NCBI GenBank assembly: GCA_025062245.1
Contig: JANXAD010000009.1
Span: 1 to 50,998 of the forward strand
Length of the DNA stretch: 50,998 bases
Source: Thermodesulfobacteriaceae bacterium
GTDB taxonomy: Bacteria > Desulfobacterota > Thermodesulfobacteria > Thermodesulfobacteriales > Thermodesulfobacteriaceae
Direction of reading: 5' to 3'
Part shown: piece after piece, positions 7,825-18,700 of the stretch
How the letters are laid out: every line of letters starts with the position of its first letter
Numbering within the stretch: position 1 is the stretch's first letter
Notes under the pieces: model-generated
The model's input: only the letters and a program-made list of their open reading frames with translations
Database searches by the model: none
Told to the model about the DNA's origin: nothing
Made by a program: the position numbers and the translations under genes

Positions 7825-8923
7825 CTTTAAAGACCCCCAGAGGGTTAAATTTTTAGTTAAGCTTATAAAAAAAGAAATAGAATCCCTAGGTAAATCTCTA
7901 AACCTTATGGAATTTTGTGGAGGGCATACCCATGTTATTTTAAAATATGGAATTGATGAACTTTTGAAGGATTATGTTAATTTTGTTCATGGTCCAGGAT
8001 GTCCTGTTTGTGTAATAGCTTTAGAAAGAGTAGATTTAGCCTTAGAGTTAGCTAAAAAACCTGAGATTCTTTTGTGTTCCTATGGAGACCTTATGCGAGT
8101 CCCTGGCTCCAAAGGTCATACCTTAGTTTCTTTAAGAGCTGAAGGTTATTCCATAAAAGCAGTCTCTTCTTCCTTAGAAACTTTAAAGGTAGCTAAGGAG
8201 TTTCCAGAAAAAAAGATAATTTTCTTTGCCATAGGCTTTGAAACTACTGCTCCTCATACAGCTGTCCTAATAAAGGAAGCTTACAAAAATAAAATTGATA
8301 ATCTTTTTGTTATTTCTAATCACATATTAGCTGTAAAAGTTTTAGATTTTCTTTTAAAAAGTGAAAAAAAACCTTTTGTAGAAGCTATTATAGGCCCTGG
8401 ACATGTAAGCACTATTACAGGAAGTAAGATTTACGAATCTATAGTGAAAGAGCATAACATTCCTATTGTAATTTCTGGTTTTGAACCTTTAGACCTTCTT
8501 CAAGCCATTTATCTAATAGTTAAACAAAAAAGAGAAAATCGTTGTGAAGTAGAAGTTCAATACACCCGGTCGGTAACTAAGGAGGGAAATCCTAAGGCTC
8601 AAGCTTTACTGGAAGAAGTTTTTATAATAAGAGATAGGTTTCCGTGGAGAGGTTTTGGAGATATCCCCTTTAGTGCCTATGGTATAAACTCTAAATACGA
8701 AATTTTAGATGCTGAAAAAAGGTTTCCTTTGGATATTTCAAAACTTGAGGAAAATCCCCACTGCTTGTGTGCTAAGGTTATAAAAGGAATTAAAAAACCC
8801 ACCGATTGTAAACTTTTTAAAAAAATTTGTACCCCCCAAAATCCTTTAGGACCTTGCATGGTATCTTCAGAGGGAGCTTGTTTAGCCTATTTTAAATATA
8901 AGGTAGGTAACCTTTATGTGTAA
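7787..8923 (+). CDS. hypD: Hydrogenase formation protein HypD
   Basis: Iron-sulfur scaffold (about 378 residues) on which the Fe(CN)2CO unit is built, with HypC and HypE. Visible motifs: EFCGGHTHVILKYGI (the iron-coordinating Cys), GPGCPVCVIA, IGFETTAPHTA, and the C-terminal cluster CLCAKVIKGI, DCKLFKKIC, GPCMVSSEGACLAYFKY. The ATG at 7787 gives a 38-base overlap with hypC. A TTG near 7811, just inside the hypC end, would give the more usual N-terminus (LIWNNFKDPQ), so the true start is uncertain by about eight codons. It overlaps hypB by 8 bases. Confidence 0.94.
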   Translation: MKSLNSLNLIWNNFKDPQRVKFLVKLIKKEIESLGKSLNLMEFCGGHTHVILKYGIDELLKDYVNFVHGPGCPVCVIALERVDLALELAKKPEILLCSYGDLMRVPGSKGHTLVSLRAEGYSIKAVSSSLETLKVAKEFPEKKIIFFAIGFETTAPHTAVLIKEAYKNKIDNLFVISNHILAVKVLDFLLKSEKKPFVEAIIGPGHVSTITGSKIYESIVKEHNIPIVISGFEPLDLLQAIYLIVKQKRENRCEVEVQYTRSVTKEGNPKAQALLEEVFIIRDRFPWRGFGDIPFSAYGINSKYEILDAEKRFPLDISKLEENPHCLCAKVIKGIKKPTDCKLFKKICTPQNPLGPCMVSSEGACLAYFKYKVGNLYV

Positions 8924-9626
8924 AGAATGTGGATGCACCCCCAAGAGGGAAACTTTAAACATTTTAGAAGATATAATGAAATATAATCAATTACAGGCTC
9001 AACATAATAGAAAACGCTTTGAAAAATACGAAATTTTAGCTATAAACCTTATGAGTGCCCCAGGTTCTGGAAAAACTACTCTTTTAGAAAAAACCATAGA
9101 TTTTCTCTCAAGTAAGTATAGTTTGGGAGTTATAGAAGGAGATTTAGAAACGGAAAGGGATGCAGAAAGAATAAGAAAAAAGGGAATTCCGGTATTTCAG
9201 ATTACTACAGGAAGTGCTTGCCATCTTGATGCAAGCTTAATTCATAAAGCTATGCATCAACTTCCCTTAGATAAGATAGAACTTCTTTTTATAGAAAACC
9301 TTGGAAATCTTGTATGCCCAGCCAATTATGATCTGGGAACTCATTTGAATGTTACTCTCCTTTCAGTTCCTGAAGGAGAAGATAAGCCTGAAAAATATCC
9401 TCTTATTTTTAAAGTTTCCGATCTTATTCTTATAACCAAAATAGACCTTCTTCCTTACTTAGATTTTAATCTGGAAAAGGTAGGAGAGAGTATAAAAAAG
9501 ATAAATCCTAAAGCTAAGGTTATGGCTCTTTCTGCCAAAACAGAAGAGGGTTTTAAAGACTGGATTGAGTTCTTAGAAGAAGCTTATAAAAACTATAAAC
9601 AAAGTATAGTCCATAAAGAACTATGA
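8916..9626 (+). CDS. hypB: Hydrogenase nickel-incorporation GTPase HypB
   Basis: SIMIBI-class GTPase (236 residues) that drives nickel transfer to the hydrogenase with HypA. The N-terminus carries the high-affinity metal motif CKECGC (residues 2-7). The P-loop is SAPGSGKTTLLEK, the metal-binding switch region is around GSACHLDA, and the guanine motif is ITKIDLLP. There is no histidine-rich stretch, so it is a transfer rather than nickel-storage form. Overlaps hypD by 8 bases and hypE by 4. Confidence 0.95.
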   Translation: MCKECGCTPKRETLNILEDIMKYNQLQAQHNRKRFEKYEILAINLMSAPGSGKTTLLEKTIDFLSSKYSLGVIEGDLETERDAERIRKKGIPVFQITTGSACHLDASLIHKAMHQLPLDKIELLFIENLGNLVCPANYDLGTHLNVTLLSVPEGEDKPEKYPLIFKVSDLILITKIDLLPYLDFNLEKVGESIKKINPKAKVMALSAKTEEGFKDWIEFLEEAYKNYKQSIVHKEL

Positions 9627-10633
9627 AGGTAGAAAAGATACTTTTATCTCACGGTGGTGGAGGAGAGGAAACTTTAGCCTTAATAAAAAATTTTTTTCTT
9701 AAATACTTTGACAATCCTATTTTAGGAAATTTAGAAGACTCAGCTATAATTTTAAATTCCTTTTCTAAGCTTGCTTTTACTATAGATGGATTTACGGTAA
9801 AACCTATTTTTTTTAAAGGAGGCAATATCGGAAAAATTGCTGTAACAGGAACCATAAATGATCTCGTAGTTATGGGGGCTAAGCCTCTTTATCTTACCGT
9901 AGGTTTTATTATAGAAGAGGGATTCAAAATAGGAGACCTTGAAGTTATTCTTCAAACTATGAAAGAAGAAGCTATAAAAAATGGAGTAACTATTGTAGCT
10001 GGAGATACTAAGATTGTTCCGAAAGGAGAAGTGGATGGAATATTTATAACCACTGCAGGGATAGGAGAAATCCTTTATGAAGGAATTTCTTGTAAAAACT
10101 TAGTTTCAGAGGATTTAATTATTCTTTCAGGATCCATAGGTGAACATGGAGCCTGTATTCTGGCTGAAAGAGAGGGAATAGGGGTAGAAATAGATTTAGA
10201 AAGTGATTGTAATTCTCTTTTTTCCTTAGTTGAACCACTTTTTGAATCTCGACTCGAAATTCACGCTATGAGGGATCCTACTCGAGGAGGTCTTTCTGCT
10301 ACTCTTCACGAATGGGCTTATGCTTCTTCGGTAGTTATTTTGGTTGAGGAGGAAAAGATTCCAGTTAAACCTCAGGTGAGAGCCTTTTGTGAAGCCTTTG
10401 GATTTGAACCCTATCACTTGGCTTGTGAGGGAAGGGTAGTTATAGCTCTTCCAGAAAAGGAAGCTAGTAAAGCTCTTGCACTTATAAGAAAACATCCTTT
10501 AGGAAGGGAGGCTCAAATTATAGGAAAGGTAATTAAAAAAAGTTCTTTTCCTCAAGTTCTTCTTAAAACCCTTTACGGAACTCATAGAATACTTGAAAAT
10601 ACCTCCGGAGAGCTTTTTCCTAGAATTTGCTAA
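9623..10633 (+). CDS. hypE: Hydrogenase expression/formation protein HypE
   Basis: PurM/AIR-synthase-family enzyme (336 residues) that dehydrates the carbamoyl group received from HypF to a thiocyanate on its own C-terminal cysteine. That cysteine is the last residue (FPRIC). Other family features are the N-terminal LLSHGGGGEE, TIDGFTVKP, AVTGTINDLVVMGA and DPTRGGLSATL. Starts inside the ATGA junction with hypB. Well conserved and apparently intact. Confidence 0.96.
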   Translation: MKVEKILLSHGGGGEETLALIKNFFLKYFDNPILGNLEDSAIILNSFSKLAFTIDGFTVKPIFFKGGNIGKIAVTGTINDLVVMGAKPLYLTVGFIIEEGFKIGDLEVILQTMKEEAIKNGVTIVAGDTKIVPKGEVDGIFITTAGIGEILYEGISCKNLVSEDLIILSGSIGEHGACILAEREGIGVEIDLESDCNSLFSLVEPLFESRLEIHAMRDPTRGGLSATLHEWAYASSVVILVEEEKIPVKPQVRAFCEAFGFEPYHLACEGRVVIALPEKEASKALALIRKHPLGREAQIIGKVIKKSSFPQVLLKTLYGTHRILENTSGELFPRIC

Positions 10634-10652
10634 AAAAGCTTTTTTGATCTAA

Positions 10653-11003
10653 ATGCACGAATACTTTATAGTTCAAAATATACTTAAGATTACTGAAGAA
10701 CTTATGAAAAAATATCCGGGAAAAAAAATTGTAAAGGTGGTTTTACTCATAGGAAGATATTCTGGAGTAGAACCAGACCTTCTAAAATCGGCTCTTGAAT
10801 TTTTCAAAAAAGAAAGCCCCTTAGAAGAAGCAGAAATCCTTATAGAAATTGAAGATTTTAAAATAAGATGCAAAGACTGTAAAAAAGATTTTAGCAAAGA
10901 AAAATGGGATCTAAGTTGTCCCTTTTGTGATAGTTTTAACACAGAAGTAATTTCTGGTGAAAAAATCTTATTAAAAACCTTAGAACTGATGGATGCTAAT
11001 TAG
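10653..11003 (+). CDS. hypA: Hydrogenase nickel metallochaperone HypA
   Basis: Nickel-binding partner of HypB, 116 residues. The N-terminal MHE (nickel ligands include His2) is present. The zinc site is the pair CKDC and CPFC in the C-terminal half. The gene order places it between hypE and hypF, and its end overlaps hypF by 11 bases. Confidence 0.94.
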   Translation: MHEYFIVQNILKITEELMKKYPGKKIVKVVLLIGRYSGVEPDLLKSALEFFKKESPLEEAEILIEIEDFKIRCKDCKKDFSKEKWDLSCPFCDSFNTEVISGEKILLKTLELMDAN

Positions 11004-13257
11004 ATATCGTATAGAAATAAACGGAGTAGTTCAAGGAGTAGGTTTTCGTCCCTTTGTGTACAATTTAGCTCAAACCTTAGGAGTAAAGGGTTTTGTAAAA
11101 AATGATCTCTCAGGAGTAATAATTGAAATAGAAGAAGATTCTAAAATCTTAGAACTTTTCCTTAAAAAACTTGAAGAGGAAAAACCACCTCTTTCTCAAA
11201 TTTATAAAATTAAAGTAAAAGAACTTCCCTTAGTAGGTTTTAAAAATTTTGTGATAGAAAAAAGCACCCAAGATAAAGAAATCAGCTTAGACATCCTTCC
11301 TGATGTAGCAACTTGTGAATATTGTCTTAAGGAAATGATAGATCCTCACGACCGAAGGTATCTTTATCCTTTTATAAATTGTACTCTTTGTGGTCCAAGA
11401 TTTACTATTATAGAAAAACTTCCCTATGATCGAGAAAACACAGCTATGAGGGTTTTTGAAATGTGTAAAGATTGCTATAAAGAATATGTAGATCCTAAGG
11501 ATAGAAGGTTTCATGCTCAACCTGTGGCTTGTCCTTATTGTGGGCCTTACTTAGAACTTTTTGATAATCAAGGAAACAAGGTGGCTGAAAAAGAAGAAGC
11601 TTTAAAAAAGACTACAGAGCTTTTAAAAGAGGGATATATCGTGGCAGTTAAAGGAATTGGTGGTTTTCATCTTATGGGTAAAGCAACCGATGCTAAGGTC
11701 ATAGATCTTTTAAGAAAGAGAAAAAGACGGTCAAGAAAGCCTTTAGCAGTAATGTTTAAAAATTTAGAACAACTTAAAATTTACTGTAAGATAAGTCCTG
11801 AGGAAGAAAGGGTTTTGCTATCTCCTGCAAGACCTATAGTGCTTTTAGAGGGAAGGGAGCTTTTACCTTCCCATATAGCTCCAGGTTTAAAAAGAATAGG
11901 AGCCTTTCTACCCTATTCTCCTTTACATCACCTTATCCTCCAAAATCTTGATTTTCCAGTTATAGCAACTTCTGGAAATTTTTCAGATGAACCTATAGTT
12001 ATCAAAAATGAAGAGGCTTTTAAAAAACTTATTTATCTGGCTGATTATTTACTTATGCATAATAGAGAAATTTTAAGAAGAGCTGACGATTCGGTAATTA
12101 AGGTAATTAATCAAAATCCAATTTTTATAAGAAGAGCCAGAGGTTATGCTCCTTTACCTATTTTTTTACCCTTTCAACTTAAGGAAAGAATCTTAGCAGT
12201 TGGTCCTCGTGACAAAAATACCTTTGCCATAGGTTTGGAAAACAAGGTAATTTTAAGTCAACATGTGGGTGATATAGAAACTGTAGAAGATTTGGAAGAT
12301 TTTGAAAAAACCTTAAAAGATTTTATGGAACTTTATAAATTTGAGCCTGAGGTAGTAGTATGTGATAAACATCCCTTTTATGAAACTACCAAATGGGCTG
12401 AAAGATTTACCCTGGAGAGGGAACTTCCTTTGGTAAAGGTTCAACATCACTTGGCTCACATCCTTTCTTGTATGGCTGAAAATGAAATTTTTGATGAAGT
12501 TTTGGGAATTGCTTGGGATGGAACAGGATATGGGGAGGATGGAACCGTTTGGGGAGGAGAATTCTTAGTAGTAAAAGGAAAAACCTATCATAGAGTGGCT
12601 CACCTTAGGCATTTCTGTCTTATAGGAGGAGAAAAAGCTATAAAGGAACCTAAAAGAGTAGCCTTAGCTCTTCTTTTGGAACTTTACGGAGAAAAAGCCT
12701 TAGAGAAACCTATACCTCTATTAAAAATTTTTGAAAAAAAGGAACTTTTACTTCTTTATAAAGCTTGGGAAAAAAGGATAAATTCTCCGCTCTCCTCTTC
12801 TTGCGGTAGACTCTTTGATGCAATTTCAGCCTTAATAGGAGTAAACTATATTAATCACTACGAAGGTGAATCTCCCATGATTCTGGAAGATCTTTTTGAT
12901 TACGAAGTAAAGGATTTTTATTCCCTAGAACTTTACCATGAAAAAGGAAAATATATTATAGATTGGAGCCCCATGATAGAAGCTATAACCTTTGGAAAGG
13001 AACCTATCCAGGTTAAAGTTTCCAAATTCATAAACACTCTGGCTAAAGCCTGTTTAGAAGTGGCTTTAAGGTTCGGAATAGAAAAGGTTTGTCTTTCCGG
13101 TGGAGTTATGATGAATAAACCTTTAGTAGAAAGAATAACAGAATTTTTAAGCTCAGAAGGCTTCAAAGTTTTTTATCAAACTAAGGTCCCCCCTAATGAC
13201 GGAGGTTTATCCTTAGGACAGGTTTTATACCAAGGATTAGAATTTTTAAATTTTTAG
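10993..13257 (+). CDS. hypF: Carbamoyltransferase HypF
   Basis: Large enzyme (754 residues) that makes carbamoyl-AMP from carbamoyl phosphate and transfers the carbamoyl group to HypE, the source of cyanide ligands. Domains: acylphosphatase at about 4-90 (GVVQGVGFRPFVYNLA), two zinc-finger modules at about 108-190 (CEYC...CTLCG, CKDC...CPYCG), YrdC-like at about 200-390, and a Kae1-like carbamoyltransferase domain to the end (VQHHLAHILSCMAE, GLSLGQVLYQ). The start ATG lies inside the last codons of hypA. Last gene of the hyp operon. Confidence 0.95.
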   Translation: MLIRYRIEINGVVQGVGFRPFVYNLAQTLGVKGFVKNDLSGVIIEIEEDSKILELFLKKLEEEKPPLSQIYKIKVKELPLVGFKNFVIEKSTQDKEISLDILPDVATCEYCLKEMIDPHDRRYLYPFINCTLCGPRFTIIEKLPYDRENTAMRVFEMCKDCYKEYVDPKDRRFHAQPVACPYCGPYLELFDNQGNKVAEKEEALKKTTELLKEGYIVAVKGIGGFHLMGKATDAKVIDLLRKRKRRSRKPLAVMFKNLEQLKIYCKISPEEERVLLSPARPIVLLEGRELLPSHIAPGLKRIGAFLPYSPLHHLILQNLDFPVIATSGNFSDEPIVIKNEEAFKKLIYLADYLLMHNREILRRADDSVIKVINQNPIFIRRARGYAPLPIFLPFQLKERILAVGPRDKNTFAIGLENKVILSQHVGDIETVEDLEDFEKTLKDFMELYKFEPEVVVCDKHPFYETTKWAERFTLERELPLVKVQHHLAHILSCMAENEIFDEVLGIAWDGTGYGEDGTVWGGEFLVVKGKTYHRVAHLRHFCLIGGEKAIKEPKRVALALLLELYGEKALEKPIPLLKIFEKKELLLLYKAWEKRINSPLSSSCGRLFDAISALIGVNYINHYEGESPMILEDLFDYEVKDFYSLELYHEKGKYIIDWSPMIEAITFGKEPIQVKVSKFINTLAKACLEVALRFGIEKVCLSGGVMMNKPLVERITEFLSSEGFKVFYQTKVPPNDGGLSLGQVLYQGLEFLNF

Positions 13258-13296
13258 ATTAAAATTTTAAACTAAAATTTTTTGAAAAAAATATTC

Positions 13297-14619
13297 ATGA
13301 TTAAAAGAATACTATTTTTAATTTGGTTTTTTTTGATTCCTTCTTTAGTTTTAGCAAGGGAGCTTACTTTAAAAGAAGCTATAGAATATGCTCTAAAAAA
13401 CAATTTGGAATTGAAGTCCTTTCAAAGTGAAATTAAAGCCTATGAGTTAGAAAAAGAGGCTATGAGGGGTCTATATTTTCCAAGATTTAAAATAGAGGAA
13501 ATTTTTTCCAAAAGCAATCTTCCGGTTCAAACCTTTATGTTTAAACTAAACCAAGAAGATTTTTCTGCTAAGGATTTTGAAATAAAAAGACTTAATCATC
13601 CTGGTAGTAGAGCTAATTTTGAAACTGTTCTAAGTATTGAGCTTCCCCTTTGGTTAGGTGGAAAAGTACAAGCTTTAAATAAAGTGGCAGAGTATAGGTT
13701 AAAAAGTGCTGAAAATCTTTATTTAAGAAAGGAAGAAGAAATCATTGGTGAAGTTTATCAAACCTATCTTTGGGCAGTCTTAGCTAAGGAAAGTATAAAG
13801 GTTTCAGAAACTTCTATAAGGGAAGCTCAAGAACATTATAGAATAGCTAAGACCCGCTATGAATCTGGATTAGCCCTTCTTTCAGATGTTTATCGGGCAG
13901 AGGTTTACTTAGCTAAAGCTGAGGAAAGCTTAAAAATAGCTAAAAATTATTACGCAATCGCTAAGAAACAGCTTAAACTTTTGATGAATATAAATTTAGA
14001 AGATTTTGAAGTGGTAGAACTTTGGGAGATTCCTCAGGTGAAAGTAGAAGAAATAAAAAAAATAGCCCTTTTAAAAAGAAAAGATTTTCAAGCCTTAGAA
14101 TCAGAAATAAAGGCCATTAAAGAAAATTACAGAGTTCAGCTTTCAGAGAATCTTCCCCAAATCTATGCCTTTAGTTCTTATCATTTAAATGATGAGAAGA
14201 CCCCCTTTGGAAGCGATGGGAGGGGATATTTTTTAGGAATTAGGCTAAGTTGGTCTTTTGATTTAGGACTTACGGTGATAAAAAAAGCTCAAGCTGAACT
14301 TAAAAGGGCTTTGGCTTTAGAAGAAAAATATCGTTACCTAAAGGAAAAAATTTTTTTTGAGATAGATAGGGCCTATGCAGATTATCAAAATGCCTTAGAG
14401 AAACTTAAAAGTGCAGAAGAGAGGGTTAAGGCTTCTCAAGAAATGGTAAGAATTATAGGTTTACGTTATCAAAATGGACTGGCCCGGATGATAGATTTGC
14501 TTGATGCTCAAGCTCAGTTAGATTTAGCAAGACTTGAAAAGGTAGAAGCTCTTAAAGCCTGTCAAGAAGCTTATGTTCAAATACTTTTAGCAGGAGGAAT
14601 TTTAAGGGAAAGCCTATGA
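13297..14619 (+). CDS. TolC-family outer-membrane efflux protein
   Basis: Outer-membrane channel component of a tripartite exporter. It begins with a hydrophobic signal peptide (about residues 1-20, cleavage near LA-RE). Two repeats of outer-membrane efflux protein (OEP) type follow, with the family LTLKEAIEYALKNN start and the alternating coiled-coil and beta segments (SALxxYRSGL-like at about 195 and GLARMIDLLDAQAQLD near the end). I prefer the ATG at 13297, where the signal peptide begins. A TTG at 13282 would add five residues, and neither has a clear ribosome-binding site. Its end overlaps the adaptor gene by 4 bases. Confidence 0.9.
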   Translation: MIKRILFLIWFFLIPSLVLARELTLKEAIEYALKNNLELKSFQSEIKAYELEKEAMRGLYFPRFKIEEIFSKSNLPVQTFMFKLNQEDFSAKDFEIKRLNHPGSRANFETVLSIELPLWLGGKVQALNKVAEYRLKSAENLYLRKEEEIIGEVYQTYLWAVLAKESIKVSETSIREAQEHYRIAKTRYESGLALLSDVYRAEVYLAKAEESLKIAKNYYAIAKKQLKLLMNINLEDFEVVELWEIPQVKVEEIKKIALLKRKDFQALESEIKAIKENYRVQLSENLPQIYAFSSYHLNDEKTPFGSDGRGYFLGIRLSWSFDLGLTVIKKAQAELKRALALEEKYRYLKEKIFFEIDRAYADYQNALEKLKSAEERVKASQEMVRIIGLRYQNGLARMIDLLDAQAQLDLARLEKVEALKACQEAYVQILLAGGILRESL

Positions 14620-15728
14620 AGGTTTATCTTAAATATCTTCTTTTTACTTTAATAATTCTTTTTATAGTTCTGTGGTTGGCAGGTGTTTTTAGACCTAAGG
14701 TAAAAAGTGTGGAAATAAAGCCTGAAATTAAAGTTGTTTCAGGTATAAAAATTGAGCCGGTAGAAAAGAGAGATTTTACTGAAAGTGCCTATATGGGAGA
14801 GGTTATACCTCAAGAAAGGGGAGAGATAGCTACTAAATTTATGGGAAAAGTTACTTCTATAAAAGTAAAGGAAGGAGATTGCGTAAAAACAGGAACCCTT
14901 TTACTTACCCTTGAAGCAGAAGACCTATATGCTCAGATTCAAGCTGTAAACCATCAGGTAAATCAAGCAGAGGCTGCCTACCGTTTAAGTCTTTCTCAGT
15001 TAGAGTTAGCTCAGAAAACTTATGAACGTTATCTTAAACTTTATCAAGAAAAAGCACTGACTCCCCAAGAATTTGATGAAGTAAAGGCTCGTTATGAATC
15101 AGCTAAGGAAGCTTTAAATCAGGCTAAAGAGGCTCTCTTTTACGCTAAGTCTCAACAAAAAGTCCTTTCTTCTCATTTGAAATATGTGAACCTTTCAGCT
15201 CCCTTTTCAGGTTGTGTAGTTGAAAAAAAGGTAGATTTAGGAGATATGACCCTTCCTGGTCAACCTTTAATTATTATGGAAAAGGGACCTTTGCAAGTAA
15301 AAGCAGAATTGCCAGAAAGGTTCTTTGAAAGGATTAAAAGGGGAGATTTTTTAGAAATAGAAGAGGAGTCTGGGAGAAGATTAAAAGGAAAGATTATAGA
15401 AAAAAGTCCTTCGGTTAATTTTCATACCAAAACTTTTACCGTTAAACTTGAATTAGAAAAACCCTTAGGTTTAAAAAGTGGAGCCTTAGTTAGGGTTCTG
15501 ATTCCAGAGAGGATTTCAGTTTTTTTAATTCCAGAAAGGGCTCTTTTTCAGAAATACGACTTTACGGGAGTTTTTGTAGTAAAGCCAGATAAAACCATAG
15601 AATTAAGATATGTAAAAATAGGTTCAAAAAGAAAGGATAAAATTGAGATTCTTTCCGGAGTAAAAGAAGGGGAAATGGTTATAGTTGAAGGGCTTGAGAG
15701 GGCTTGTGACGGCTGTAGGGTAGAATAG
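14616..15728 (+). CDS. RND efflux periplasmic adaptor (membrane fusion protein)
   Basis: Bridges the inner-membrane pump and the TolC-like channel; 370 residues. There is one N-terminal hydrophobic anchor (about residues 4-24). The first lipoyl half-motif follows (GKVTSIKVKEGDCVKTG near 80), then a long alpha-hairpin of alternating Q/A/L heptads (about 105-185), the second lipoyl half (SAPFSGCVVEKKVDLGDM), and beta-barrel domains. Overlaps tolC by 4 bases and is followed with no gap by the pump gene, so the three are translated as one operon. Confidence 0.92.
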   Translation: MKVYLKYLLFTLIILFIVLWLAGVFRPKVKSVEIKPEIKVVSGIKIEPVEKRDFTESAYMGEVIPQERGEIATKFMGKVTSIKVKEGDCVKTGTLLLTLEAEDLYAQIQAVNHQVNQAEAAYRLSLSQLELAQKTYERYLKLYQEKALTPQEFDEVKARYESAKEALNQAKEALFYAKSQQKVLSSHLKYVNLSAPFSGCVVEKKVDLGDMTLPGQPLIIMEKGPLQVKAELPERFFERIKRGDFLEIEEESGRRLKGKIIEKSPSVNFHTKTFTVKLELEKPLGLKSGALVRVLIPERISVFLIPERALFQKYDFTGVFVVKPDKTIELRYVKIGSKRKDKIEILSGVKEGEMVIVEGLERACDGCRVE

Positions 15729-18700
15729 GTGGAAAAGTTAGGGTTTACCGCAAGAATTGTTAATTATTTCATAGATTCCAAACTAACCCCTATAATTATC
15801 TTAGTTACTTTAGCTCTGGGACTTTTGGCTATTCTTAAAACTCCTAAGGAGGAGGAGCCTCAAATCGTTGTTCCCATGATTGACATGATTATCCAATATC
15901 CTGGAGCTGAACCTGAAGAAGTAGAAAAGAGAGTAGTAACTCCTTTAGAAAAGAAACTCTGGGAACTTAAAAATGTGGAGTATATTTACTCGGTGTCTAA
16001 GGCAGGTATGGCAGTAGTTACGGTTCGTTTTTATGTAGGCACAGATCCGGTTAAGGCTTTAGTTGATCTAAATTCTAAATGGATGTCGGCCTTAGATTTA
16101 GCTCCTCCCGGAGTTATCTTACCTCCTCTTATTAAGCCTAAGTCTATTGACGATGTTCCTATTTTAAGTCTAACTCTCTGGGGAGAAAATTATGACAGTT
16201 TTACCTTAAGAAGAATGGCTGCTCTTTTAGAAAATGAGATTAAAAAGCTTGAGAAGGTAGCTGAGGTTTATTTAATTGGAGGAAGACCGAGAGAAGTAAG
16301 AATCCTTCTTGATCCACTAAAACTTGAAGCCTATAGAATTTCTCCTCTCCGTTTAGCTCAAATTCTTAAAAATGCCCATGCGCAGTGTGTGAGTGGAAGA
16401 TTGAAGCAGGCTAATTTAGAATACTGGGTTCAAACAGGAGAATACTTGAGAAATAAAGAGGATTTTGAAAATATCGTAGTAGGTGTTTTTCAGAATAAAC
16501 CCGTTTACTTGAAAGATGTAGCTCAAGTAATAGATGGAGCCTCTGAAGTAAAAGATTATGTATTTATGGGAAAAGGCTCAAATATTTATCCTGCAGTAAC
16601 TATTGCTATTTCTAAGAGAACAGGCACTAACGCTGTGGAGGTGGCAGAAGAGGTTATAACTTTAGTTTCTCAAATAAGAGGTAAATTTCTTCCCTCCGAT
16701 GTAAATCTAACCGTAACTCGAAATTATGGAGAAACAGCTAAGGAAAAGGCTAATGAACTTTTGGAACATCTTTTTATAGCCACCTTTGCGGTTACCTTAC
16801 TTATAGCAGTAGTACTGGGATTAAGAGAGGCTCTTATAGTAGGTATTACAGTTCCTGTAACTCTTTCTATAGCTCTTTTTTTAAATATGCTCTATGGTTT
16901 TACCCTAAACCGAGTAACCCTTTTTGCCCTTATTTTTTGTATAGGAATTCTGGTTGACGACCCTATTGTAGATGTAGAAAATATTCATCGCTGGGCTAAA
17001 GCCAAACTTGCTCCAAATTTAAGGTTAATTATTATCGGAGCTATCAATGAAGTGAGAGCTCCTATCATTTTAGCTACTTTTACTGTTATTGCAGCTCTTA
17101 TGCCTATGGCTTTTGTTTCAGGGCTTATGGGTCCCTATATGAAACCTATTCCTATTAATGCTTCCGTAGCTATGTTTTTTTCTCTTTTAGTAGCCCTGGT
17201 TATTACCCCCTGGGCAGCCTATCACTTTTTAAAAAAGGAATTTCCTGACTCCTCTTTATCAAATTCAGAAAATAAAAATTTTTCTCCTTTAGAAAATTTA
17301 AAAGGCAAGGAAGTTTGGGAAGAAATTTCTGTGGTGAAACAAACTAAAATTTATCAATTTTATGCCCGTTTTATGAGTCCCTTTTTGATTAGTTCTAAAA
17401 AAAGATATCTCTTTTATGCTGGAGTAATTTTTCTTTTAGTTTTAAGTTTAAGTCTTTTTTATTTTAGAGTTATTTTAGTTAAAATGCTTCCCTACGATAA
17501 CAAAAGTGAAATTCAAATTGTAATTGATATGCCAGAGGGAACGCCTCTTGAGAAAACTTTAGAAGTAGCCAAAGCTATTGGAAACTATCTTTCCAGGGAA
17601 AGTATAGTTACTGATTATCAAATTTATGTAGGCACAAGTTCTCCTTACAACTTTAATGGACTTATAAGACATTATTATTTAAGAGAAGAACCTCACTTAG
17701 CAGATATTCAAGTTAATCTCTTAGGAAAACATAAGCGAAAAGAGCAGTCCCATGAATTTGCTAAGAGGATAAGACCTAAGGTTCATGAAATAGCCAAAGC
17801 TTATGGTGCTAAGTATATAGCTGTGGTAGAAATTCCACCTGGGCCTCCGGTTCTTTCTTCTATCGTAGCGGAAGTTTATGCCCCAGAGCTAAAAATTCAA
17901 GAAAGTTTTGCCAGAGAGGTATTAAAAATTTTTCAAGAAACTCCTCTTATTACAGATGAAGGAATTTATTTAGAAGACCCCTCTCCGAGACTTAGACTTA
18001 TAGCTAAGGAAGAGAAACTTAAAATAGCAGGTTTAAGCAAAGAAGAATTAGTTCAAACTTTAAAAGCCCTTTGTGATGGATTGCAGATAGGAGTTTTACA
18101 AAACACCGATACAGAACATGTCCCCATTATTTTAAAAATGGAAGAAAAATTTCGCACTTTAGACTGGTTAAAAACTCTTAAAATAGTTAACAAAGAAGGA
18201 AAGGTTATCCCCTTAGTTGAGTTGGTAGAAATTAAGGAAGATTTTGTGCCTTCAAGTATCTATCATAAAAATTTAAGAAGGGTTACCTACATAATCGGAG
18301 ATACTGCAGGAAGATATGAAGCTCCAATTTATGGAATTTTGGAGGTAAGAGATCGGATCAAACAGATTTCCAATCCCTATGGTAAGGTTGAGGAATATTG
18401 GATGGGTTTACCTGTTATGGAAGAGGTAATTTCTATAAAATGGGATGGAGAGATGCATATTACTTTGGAAGTTTTTAGAGACTTAGGATTAGCTTTTATA
18501 GGAGCCATTTTTGGAATGTATGTGCTTATTTTAGGATGGTTTAAAGATTTTAGAATTCCTGGAGTGATTATGGCACCCATTCCTTTAACTTTAATTGGAA
18601 TTATTCCAGGACATGTCCTATTAGGATCCTTTTTTACAGCCACTTCCATGATTGGTTTTATTGCCTTAGCTGGAATTATTGTTAGAAACTCTATTATCGT

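Noticed and set aside
13261-13283. AAAATTTTA-AAC-TAAAATTTTTT as a terminator after hypF
   Set aside because: The stem has no GC pairs, and such palindromes are expected by chance in this AT-rich gap.
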